From Hungatella sp. UBA5385 (GTDB lineage Bacteria; Bacillota; Clostridia; Lachnospirales; Lachnospiraceae), in NCBI GenBank assembly GCA_002409995.1, contig DHOR01000040.1:1-29398 (forward strand): a stretch of DNA of 29,398 nucleotides. Direction: 5' to 3'. Each line of letters opens with the position of its first letter. Position 1 is the stretch's first letter. Of this stretch, positions 23,023 through 29,398 are shown one piece after another. The notes beneath the pieces are model-generated. The model was not told where the DNA came from and did no database searches. It saw only the letters and a list, made by a program, of their open reading frames with translations. Position numbers and translations under genes: made by a program.

Positions 23023-24003
23023 ATGATACGTTTTGGGATAATCGGAACTGGAAAAATCAGTCATACATTCATGAATGCAGCCTTAAAAATACCTGATTTT
23101 AAACTGGAAGCGGTTTATTCCAGGTCAGAAGAAAAGGGGGGAGCATTTGCAGCAGCATATGGTATCTACAAGGTTTATACATCTCTGAAGGATATGGAAG
23201 ATGACAGCAGCATAGATGCAGTTTACATAGCAAGTCCTAACAGCTGCCATTGCAGCCAGGCTATATCTATGGCAAGAAGCGGAAAACATATTTTATGTGA
23301 AAAACCTATTGCTTCTTCCCTGGAAGAACTGGAATCTATGATAGAGGCAGCTCATATGAAAGAAAGAATCCTTTTAGAGGCCATGCGGTCAGTCCATGAT
23401 CCAGGATTTGCAAAGATTAAGGAATTGTTGCCAAAATTAGGACAGGTGAGGCGGGCTGTGTTTCAATATTGCCAATATTCTTCCAGATATGATTCATTCA
23501 AAGAGGGGATTATTGAAAATGCCTTTAACCCCATTTTCTCCAATGCAGCACTTATGGATATTGGTGTATATTGTGTCCATCCCATGGTACATTTATTTGG
23601 GAGACCACAGAGTATCACAGCTTCCAGTGTTTTTTTGGATAATCACATGGAAGGAATAGGGACAGTGATTATGAATTATGGAAATATGCTGGGAGAGGTC
23701 AGATACTCTAAAATCACTGATTCTGCTGAGCCTAGTGAAATTCAGGGAGAAAATGCCACTATGCTGATCTGGCAAATACAAGATACGAAAAAGATTGAAT
23801 TAAAGTATCGCAATGGGGACAAAGAGATATATGAGATTGCCAAGAAAGATAATAACATGTATTATGAAATCCTCAGATTTATAGAGCTGGTAAAGTCCGA
23901 TCAAGGGTTAGAAGAAAGTAAGGAATATTTAAAGGATTCTGTTCTGGCGATGGAGATTATGGACCAGGTCAGGGATATAACAGGAATCTCTTTTACTGGT
24001 TAA
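23023..24003 (+). CDS. Gfo/Idh/MocA family NAD(P)-dependent oxidoreductase
   Basis: A 326-residue dehydrogenase. The N-terminal Rossmann fold has FGIIGTGKISHTF (about 4-16) and DAVYIASPNSCH (about 66). The catalytic-domain signature CEKPIA, with the key lysine, is near residue 92, followed by LMDIGVYCVHPMVHLFG (about 177-193) in the alpha/beta substrate domain. AAAGAGG precedes the ATG, and the gap from the DeoR gene is 27 bp, so it is the last gene of the PTS-glycosylasparaginase operon. Such enzymes oxidise or reduce sugars, inositols or sugar phosphates. Its job here is unknown; it could epimerise or oxidise the sugar before or after deamination. Confidence 0.9.
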   Translation: MIRFGIIGTGKISHTFMNAALKIPDFKLEAVYSRSEEKGGAFAAAYGIYKVYTSLKDMEDDSSIDAVYIASPNSCHCSQAISMARSGKHILCEKPIASSLEELESMIEAAHMKERILLEAMRSVHDPGFAKIKELLPKLGQVRRAVFQYCQYSSRYDSFKEGIIENAFNPIFSNAALMDIGVYCVHPMVHLFGRPQSITASSVFLDNHMEGIGTVIMNYGNMLGEVRYSKITDSAEPSEIQGENATMLIWQIQDTKKIELKYRNGDKEIYEIAKKDNNMYYEILRFIELVKSDQGLEESKEYLKDSVLAMEIMDQVRDITGISFTG

Positions 24004-24034
24004 GTAATCCTGTCTTAATAATTAATATCATAAA

Positions 24035-24079
24035 ATAAGGGAATTCCTATATCAATTTTTGATAGAGGAATTTCCTTAT
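24035..24079 (+). terminator. Intrinsic terminator-like hairpin ending the glycosylasparagine operon
   Basis: ATAAGG-AATTCCTATATCAA pairs with TTGATAGAGGAATTTCCTTAT in a long, slightly imperfect stem with a very small loop. The following ATTAGTTTTAT is only moderately T-rich, so efficiency is uncertain. The rest of the gap to 24237 shows no gene and no convincing promoter. Confidence 0.65.
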
Positions 24080-24237
24080 ATTAGTTTTATAGTAAAACGA
24101 TTCTTATCCATCCTGTCAATTTATATCCCTTACCCTGTTCCCTTGAAAGAAAAACTGGTGTTTGAATGTTTCATGTACTAATGTTAAGCTTGTCACATAC
24201 CAAGATGATTGCGCAGTCAAAATTGGGAGGGATTAAA

Positions 24238-26097
24238 ATGAAACAGAAATATCTGGATTTGATTTCCGTTCTGGATGAGGTGAACTATAAAACTTCTAAC
24301 GAGATAGGAGAGCAGCTTACTATCAGTAATAAAACAGTACAAAAGCTGATAAAAGAGCTGAATGAATTATTAAAAGGAAATGGTGCATGGATAGAGGTGA
24401 AACACCGGACAGGTTTTCGGATGCAGGTGGATAACCGGGAACAGTTCCAGTCATTTTTAAATCAGAAGCAGAATGTTTTGCCTTCGGATTCTTCTGATCG
24501 TGTGCACTATATTTTAAAGAAACTTGTCAACAATGAAGGCTATCTTCGCCTGTCTGATTTAGAAGAAGAATTGTATGTTTCCCGCAATACTCTTTCAGCA
24601 TCTATGAAAAAGGTGGAGGAAATTTTACAGAAATACCATTTATCATTAGAACGGCGGGCCAGATACGGTATTCGGATTAAGGGAACCGAGTTTTATAAAA
24701 GGAGTTTTGTTACCAGAGTTTTAAAAGAGCAGGAGATGGACCTTACAAAACTTTCAGAGTGTATTCGAAATTCTTTAAAAAAGCAGAATTTTTCCATTAC
24801 AGAATATGCTTTGCAAAATCTTATTGTACACTTACATGTGGCTATTAAACGGATTGAAAACAGCCAGTATATTTCGGAAAAGGCCTTAAATATCAGCGAG
24901 CTGCAAATGCAGCCGGAATATGGGATTGCCGGGCAGCTTGTAAAGGATTTGGAATCAGAGCTGATGTTTAAATTTCCTGAGCCGGAAATCGCCTATATTA
25001 CCATTCATCTTGCAGGCAAAAGAATGCAGCAGGGGAATAAAGTAAACAATGTGGTGATTAAACAGGAAATCAGTGATATTGTGGATGAAATGATTTCAGA
25101 GGTATATAAAAAGACTAATTTTGATTTTCGTTCCGATTTAGAGCTTAAAATGTCACTTTGCCAACATCTTATTGCATTGGAGGTAAGGGCAAAATATCAT
25201 ATGGAGCTTAAAAATCCGTTGCTTGAAGAGGTAAAAACAAGCTATCCGGCCGCATTTGCCATAGCAATTGAGGCATCTGTAGTGCTGAATCAGAGGTTTC
25301 ATACAAGGCTCAGTGAGCATGAAATCGGTTATATTGCATTTAGCTTTGCCCTGGCCCAGGAGAGAAGCGTCAGCAGCATGGTTAAGAAAAATGTACTGCT
25401 GGTCTGTGCCACAGGCAAGGGAAGCGCAAAGCTGCTGCAATATAAGTATGAAAAAGAATTTGGGGATTGTATTGACCAGTTAGTTTGCTGTGATGTAACA
25501 GAACTGGAGGATATGGACTATACACATATTGATTATGTTATTACAACCGTCCCCATAAACGTCAATGTGCCAAGACCAATATTGGAAGTACAATATTTTT
25601 TGGATGAACAGGAGATCAGCAACTTACGGGCTGCATTATTTGAAGAGAAGAAATCCGATGATGTGATGCAGTTTTATCCTGAAGAACTATTTATTTCTAA
25701 TTTAAAGGCTAAGAACAGAAAAGAAGTCATCCATAAAATGTGCCGTCATATTGCTAAAATGAGAAAGGTGCCGGACAATTTCAGTCAGTTGGTGATGATA
25801 AGAGAAGAAGCAGCCAGAACAGAATTCGGCAATCTGGTGGCAATGCCTCATCCAAGCGAAAATGTATCAGAAGAAACTTTTGTAAGCGTTGCAATTCTTG
25901 AACAACCCATTCTATGGGAAGATAAAAAGGTACAGGTGGTATTTCTTGTTTCCATTGAAAGAGATTTAAACAGAAGTATTCAGTCCTTTTACAACACAAC
26001 CGCAGAATTTTTCCTGAATAAAGAATGTATCAATGGTCTTATTAAAAACCGTAGTTATTCATGGTTTCAGGAAAAAATAAAACAATTAGAGGAGTAA
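24238..26097 (+). CDS. LicR-type PRD transcriptional activator with EIIB and EIIA domains
   Basis: A 619-residue multidomain regulator. Order: two N-terminal helix-turn-helix regions (about 5-50 and 90-130, with TISNKTVQKLIKEL and LYVSRNTLSASMKKV), two PTS regulation domains (PRD1 about 170-275, PRD2 about 280-385), an EIIB-like domain with C390 in LLVCATGKGSAK, and a fructose/mannitol-type EIIA domain with H538 in VAMPHPSE. PTS-dependent phosphorylation of PRD, EIIB and EIIA sites adjusts activity, so it reports both substrate transport and overall PTS state. The start at 24238 is chosen over ATG 24166 because GGGAGG lies seven bases upstream. It is 5 bp before the EIIA gene and should activate this beta-glucoside operon. 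Confidence 0.9.
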   Translation: MKQKYLDLISVLDEVNYKTSNEIGEQLTISNKTVQKLIKELNELLKGNGAWIEVKHRTGFRMQVDNREQFQSFLNQKQNVLPSDSSDRVHYILKKLVNNEGYLRLSDLEEELYVSRNTLSASMKKVEEILQKYHLSLERRARYGIRIKGTEFYKRSFVTRVLKEQEMDLTKLSECIRNSLKKQNFSITEYALQNLIVHLHVAIKRIENSQYISEKALNISELQMQPEYGIAGQLVKDLESELMFKFPEPEIAYITIHLAGKRMQQGNKVNNVVIKQEISDIVDEMISEVYKKTNFDFRSDLELKMSLCQHLIALEVRAKYHMELKNPLLEEVKTSYPAAFAIAIEASVVLNQRFHTRLSEHEIGYIAFSFALAQERSVSSMVKKNVLLVCATGKGSAKLLQYKYEKEFGDCIDQLVCCDVTELEDMDYTHIDYVITTVPINVNVPRPILEVQYFLDEQEISNLRAALFEEKKSDDVMQFYPEELFISNLKAKNRKEVIHKMCRHIAKMRKVPDNFSQLVMIREEAARTEFGNLVAMPHPSENVSEETFVSVAILEQPILWEDKKVQVVFLVSIERDLNRSIQSFYNTTAEFFLNKECINGLIKNRSYSWFQEKIKQLEE

Positions 26098-26102
26098 AGA
26101 TT

Positions 26103-26417
26103 ATGGAACTTGATATGGAACGTATTGTTATGGAAATGGTTGTATCCAGCGGTGATGCCAGAAGCAAGGCACTGGAAGCAGTTCAGACAGCAAGAAGGGG
26201 AGATTTTGCTGCAGCTAAACAGTTATTAATGGACTGTGAAAAAGCACTTGCCAAAGCACACGAAGTTCAGACGGATATGATTGTAAAGGAGTTAAATGGG
26301 GAAGGGCAGGTAGTAAAGCTTCTCATGGTACATGCACAGGACCATTTAATGAATGCACTGACTGTTAAGGATCTTTCGGAACAGATTATCGGAATATTAG
26401 AAGAAATGAAGCCTTAA
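26103..26417 (+). CDS. PTS lactose/cellobiose-family EIIA
   Basis: A 104-residue cytoplasmic phosphocarrier. It receives phosphate from HPr on H77 in LLMVHAQDHLM and passes it to the EIIB encoded at 27766-28068. D80 in the same motif corresponds to the metal-binding residue at the trimer centre. All-helical character and length are typical. The start at 26103 is chosen because AGAGGAG lies eight bases upstream; the longer in-frame start at 26061 would overlap the regulator gene. It is the first transport gene of the operon. Confidence 0.95.
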   Translation: MELDMERIVMEMVVSSGDARSKALEAVQTARRGDFAAAKQLLMDCEKALAKAHEVQTDMIVKELNGEGQVVKLLMVHAQDHLMNALTVKDLSEQIIGILEEMKP

Positions 26418-26441
26418 TAAAATAAGAGGGGATGTAATAAA

Positions 26442-27734
26442 ATGAATAAACTACAGGAAACGATTGAAAAATACGGATTGCCAATTGCAGATAAAATACA
26501 AGGAAATCGCTATATCAGTGCAATTACCAATGGATTTTCCATGATACTTCCCATTATTATGATGGGAGCTATATTTACACTGCTTTCCAGTCTGCAAATT
26601 GGACCATATCAGGATTTCGTCTCTGCAACCGGTCTAAAGACTGTATTTAGCTATGCAGGTTCGTTTACTACAGATTTGCTTGCGCTGTTTACAGTTTATG
26701 CTATTGCATATCAATTCACTATTGGAAGAGGTTATCAAAAGGATGCTGCTTTTGTAGCTCCCATTTCAATGGTAATGTTTTTAATTTTGATTCCTATGGG
26801 AGTTAGCAAAACGACAGAAGCAGGGGAAGTTGTAAATATTGGTGCCGCACTGTCTACAGGGTTTTTGGGAAGTAAAGGAATCTTTACTGCCATATTAGTA
26901 GGTATCATTTCACCAACTATATATTTATTCTTTATTGAACGAAAAATCGTTATAAAAATGCCGGACTCTGTACCGCCTACGGTAGCAAAATCCTTTAGCG
27001 CTTTAATACCTGGCTTTGTGCTGCTTTTCATATTTTCTTTGATTCGGTATGGATTTTCTTTTACCAGTTTTGGTGATTTTAACAGCTGGCTTTATGCACT
27101 TTTAGAGAAGCCTTTGGCAGCAATTACAAACAGCCCTGTTTCTTTTATTATACTTATATTTGTATGCCAGCTGCTGTGGAGCTTAGGAATTCATGGATAT
27201 ATGGTAATCCGTCCGTTTTTACAGATGGTATATCTGCCCCTTGCTGTAGATAACCTGGCAGCATATGCAGCAGGTGAGACAATTCCTAACATTATCTGTT
27301 ATTATAACTGGGCAACATTTGTTGCAGTAGGCGGTTGTGGAGGTTTGGTGGGACTTGCTATTTTAATGGCGTTTTGTTCCAAATCACAGAGATATAAAAC
27401 ACTTGGTAAAATCAGCCTTCCAAGTGTAATCTGCAATATCAATGAACCTGTTATCTTTGGAGCGCCCATTGTACTAAACCCTGTGTTTTTCATTCCATTT
27501 TTGTTTGTGCCTATTGTTTCATTTATTCTGTCCTATGTCCTTCAGCTGACCGGAATTCTGCCGTATTTAAGCGGCGTGGCTCTGCCTCTTGGAACTCCTG
27601 TTCTTTTGTATGGCTGGCTGGAAGGCGGTTTTGCAGTTCTGGTTATGCAGGTTGTAATCATACTTTTGCAGGTTATAATGTATTACCCATTTTTTAAAGT
27701 TGCTGATAAACAGGCATTATTAGAAGAGTCATAA
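26442..27734 (+). CDS. PTS cellobiose/beta-glucoside EIIC permease
   Basis: A 430-residue membrane permease of the CelB/LicC type with about ten transmembrane helices. Family motifs seen include GFSMILPIIMMGAIFTLL near residue 28, LLWSLGIHGYMVIRPF (about 245) and CNINEPVIFGAPIVLNP (about 330), where the INEP glutamate is part of the sugar site. It moves a beta-linked disaccharide while the separate EIIB phosphorylates it. AAGAGGGGATG lies before the start. Flanking EIIA and EIIB genes complete the transporter. Cellobiose or a related diglucoside is the likely substrate by family. Confidence 0.93.
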   Translation: MNKLQETIEKYGLPIADKIQGNRYISAITNGFSMILPIIMMGAIFTLLSSLQIGPYQDFVSATGLKTVFSYAGSFTTDLLALFTVYAIAYQFTIGRGYQKDAAFVAPISMVMFLILIPMGVSKTTEAGEVVNIGAALSTGFLGSKGIFTAILVGIISPTIYLFFIERKIVIKMPDSVPPTVAKSFSALIPGFVLLFIFSLIRYGFSFTSFGDFNSWLYALLEKPLAAITNSPVSFIILIFVCQLLWSLGIHGYMVIRPFLQMVYLPLAVDNLAAYAAGETIPNIICYYNWATFVAVGGCGGLVGLAILMAFCSKSQRYKTLGKISLPSVICNINEPVIFGAPIVLNPVFFIPFLFVPIVSFILSYVLQLTGILPYLSGVALPLGTPVLLYGWLEGGFAVLVMQVVIILLQVIMYYPFFKVADKQALLEES

Positions 27735-27765
27735 TAAAGTTAAATAACAAACGAGGAGATAAACT

Positions 27766-28068
27766 ATGATTAATATTGTATTATTTTGCGCAGGGGGAAT
27801 GTCAACCTCACTGTTGGCTAATAAAATGAGGACTGCAGCTGGTGAAAAAGGGCTGGAGGTAACCATTGAGGCATATCCAATGACTCAGCTAGAGGTAGTT
27901 GGACCAACAGCGGATATTATTCTTCTGGGTCCTCAAATCCGCCATCAGAAAGGAAAGGTAACAGAAGCCTTCCCGGATAAGCCAATGGCAATTATTGATA
28001 TGGCAGCCTATGGAATGATAGACGGCAAAAAAGTAATTGACCAGGTATGCAGCGTATTGGGAATTTAA
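27766..28068 (+). CDS. PTS lactose/cellobiose-family EIIB
   Basis: A 100-residue cytoplasmic EIIB with a Rossmann-like fold. The phosphocysteine is C8 in VLFCAGGMSTSLL, the P-loop-like signature of cellobiose-type EIIB. ILLGPQIRHQ near residue 54 is also typical. ACGAGGAG precedes the ATG. It passes phosphate from the EIIA at 26103 to the sugar held by the EIIC at 26442. The GH1 enzyme starts 14 bp downstream. Confidence 0.95.
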   Translation: MINIVLFCAGGMSTSLLANKMRTAAGEKGLEVTIEAYPMTQLEVVGPTADIILLGPQIRHQKGKVTEAFPDKPMAIIDMAAYGMIDGKKVIDQVCSVLGI

Positions 28069-28082
28069 GACAGGAGGAATCA

Positions 28083-29398
28083 ATGAAAGAATCATTTTTA
28101 TGGGGAGGAGCAACAGCTGCCAACCAATGTGAGGGAGGCTGGCTGGAAGGGGGCAGAGGACCATCGAATGTGGATATGATTCCTTGTGGGGAATACCGCA
28201 GAGATGTAATCGTAGGAAAAAAACATTATTCACAACTGCCTGATCATTGCATTTATCCTTCCCGCCAGGGAATTGATATGTATACTCATTATAAAGTGGA
28301 CATTAAGCTGTTTGCCGAAATGGGATTTAAATGTTACCGCTTCAGCATATCCTGGACCAGAATTTTTCCCACAGGGGAAGAGGCTGAGCCAAATGAAGAA
28401 GGGCTTAAGTTCTATGAGCAAATAGTGGATGAATTACTTTTTTACAATATAGAGCCTGTTATAACACTTTGTCATTTTGATGTGCCTCTTCATCTGGTAG
28501 AGCATTATGGCTCATGGCGAAGCCGGAAAATGGTGGATTTCTATGTGAAATACTGCGAAGCAGTGTTCAGAAGGCTGAAGGGGAAGGTAAAATATTACTT
28601 AACCTTTAATGAAATTAATATGCTTCTTCATATGCCATTTGTAGGCGCAGGCATTTACATCCAGCCTGATGAAAATGAAAATCAGGTAAAATATCAGGCT
28701 GCACATCATGAACTGGTGGCATCTGCTAAAGTTACAAAACTGGCAAAACAAATTGATTCCGGCATTTCAATTGGCTGTATGATGGCTGCAGGGTATTATT
28801 ATCCATACTGCTGCGATCCAAAGGATGTGTGGAATGCACATACAATGAACCGATTAAATTATTTTCTCATAGATGTCCAGGTTAGAGGTTATTATCCTTC
28901 CTATGCAATCAAAGAGTTTGAAAGGGAGGGTATAGAGCTTTTAATGGAGCCTGAGGATGAGGAACTATTAAAAAACACAGTGGACTTTATTGCCATCAGC
29001 TACTATTCATCTAAAACCACCTCAGCAGACCCGGACAGAGGAGAAACAGTATCCGGGAATATGAGGAAATCACTGAGGAATCCTTATATAAAGGCCAGTG
29101 AGTGGAATTGGCAGATCGATCCCGATGGTTTTCGGACAACTTTGAATGTTTTATATGAACGTTACCAGAAACCGATTTTTGTAGTTGAAAATGGACTAGG
29201 AGCTAAGGATGAAATAAATGACAAGGGTGAAATAGAGGACGACTACCGGATTGAGTATCTGCGTGAGCATATCAAAGCAATGATAACAGCTGTTGACCAG
29301 GATGGAGTTGATGTAATTGGCTACACTCCATGGGGCTGTATTGATCTGGTATCTGCCTCTACAGGGGAGATGAGCAAGCGCTATGGCTTTATATATGT
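28083..29398 (+). CDS. GH1 6-phospho-beta-glucosidase (cut by the window edge)
   Basis: The first 438 residues of a GH1 retaining beta-glycosidase; the gene continues past the right edge and lacks only about 30-40 residues. FLWGGATAANQCEGG (about 5), FSISWTRIFP (about 98), the acid/base glutamate in LTFNEIN (about 176), and the nucleophile glutamate in IFVVENGLG (about 363) are present. SASTGEMSKRYGFIY at the edge holds the Ser, Lys and Tyr that bind a 6-phosphate, so the substrate is phosphorylated. AGGAGG lies five bases before the ATG. It cleaves the phosphorylated disaccharide from the upstream PTS into glucose and glucose-6-phosphate. Confidence 0.93.
   Translation, partial: MKESFLWGGATAANQCEGGWLEGGRGPSNVDMIPCGEYRRDVIVGKKHYSQLPDHCIYPSRQGIDMYTHYKVDIKLFAEMGFKCYRFSISWTRIFPTGEEAEPNEEGLKFYEQIVDELLFYNIEPVITLCHFDVPLHLVEHYGSWRSRKMVDFYVKYCEAVFRRLKGKVKYYLTFNEINMLLHMPFVGAGIYIQPDENENQVKYQAAHHELVASAKVTKLAKQIDSGISIGCMMAAGYYYPYCCDPKDVWNAHTMNRLNYFLIDVQVRGYYPSYAIKEFEREGIELLMEPEDEELLKNTVDFIAISYYSSKTTSADPDRGETVSGNMRKSLRNPYIKASEWNWQIDPDGFRTTLNVLYERYQKPIFVVENGLGAKDEINDKGEIEDDYRIEYLREHIKAMITAVDQDGVDVIGYTPWGCIDLVSASTGEMSKRYGFIY

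Overview
This window looks like a chromosomal segment of a low-GC, Gram-positive, anaerobic gut-type Firmicute, most plausibly a Lachnospiraceae or related Clostridia member. The evidence is strong Shine-Dalgarno sites, TTG and GTG starts, AT-rich intergenic DNA with TTGACA/TATAAT-like promoters, an oxygen-sensitive 2-hydroxyacyl-CoA dehydratase-type iron-sulfur pair, YesM/YesN regulation, and several sugar uptake loci. The genus cannot be settled from the sequence. No rRNA, tRNA, CRISPR array, transposase or prophage gene was seen.

Layout. (1) 63-2547, minus strand: a BadF/HgdC-type activator ATPase and a single 2-hydroxyacyl-CoA dehydratase D-family protein. Together they match the YjiL/YjiM or double-cubane-cluster-protein (DCCP/DCCP-R) arrangement. 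Upstream is a one-domain ModE-type regulator with its own promoter. (2) 2837-11405, plus strand: a YesM-type histidine kinase, a YesN-type AraC response regulator, an ABC sugar-binding lipoprotein, two permeases and a GH31 alpha-glycosidase. The kinase pair probably senses an oligosaccharide and induces the importer and enzyme. Hairpins flank the binding-protein gene, and no ABC ATPase is present. (3) 11537-12937: a LemA protein and a TPM-domain (YgcG-like) membrane protein, followed by a terminator and a GGTTAT(A) tandem repeat. (4) 13310-17356: DUF3737, a MalY/PatB aminotransferase, a PhzF-family isomerase and a GNAT acetyltransferase, with clear terminators after MalY and after the acetyltransferase. 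(5) 17423-18749, minus strand: a decayed serine beta-lactamase-family gene with three visible lesions, including an insertion bounded by a 46-bp direct repeat.

(6) 18945-24003, plus strand: the most interesting operon. It encodes a glucose-family PTS EIICB, a NagB-like amino-sugar-phosphate deaminase, a cytoplasmic N4-glycosylasparaginase, a DeoR regulator and a Gfo/Idh/MocA oxidoreductase. Read together, it looks like a route for importing and dismantling a sugar-asparagine conjugate such as GlcNAc-Asn. No EIIA and no NagA deacetylase are present locally. (7) 24238-29398, plus strand: a LicR-type PRD regulator, lactose/cellobiose-family EIIA, EIIC and EIIB, and a GH1 6-phospho-beta-glucosidase that runs off the right edge. 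This is a standard beta-glucoside PTS operon.
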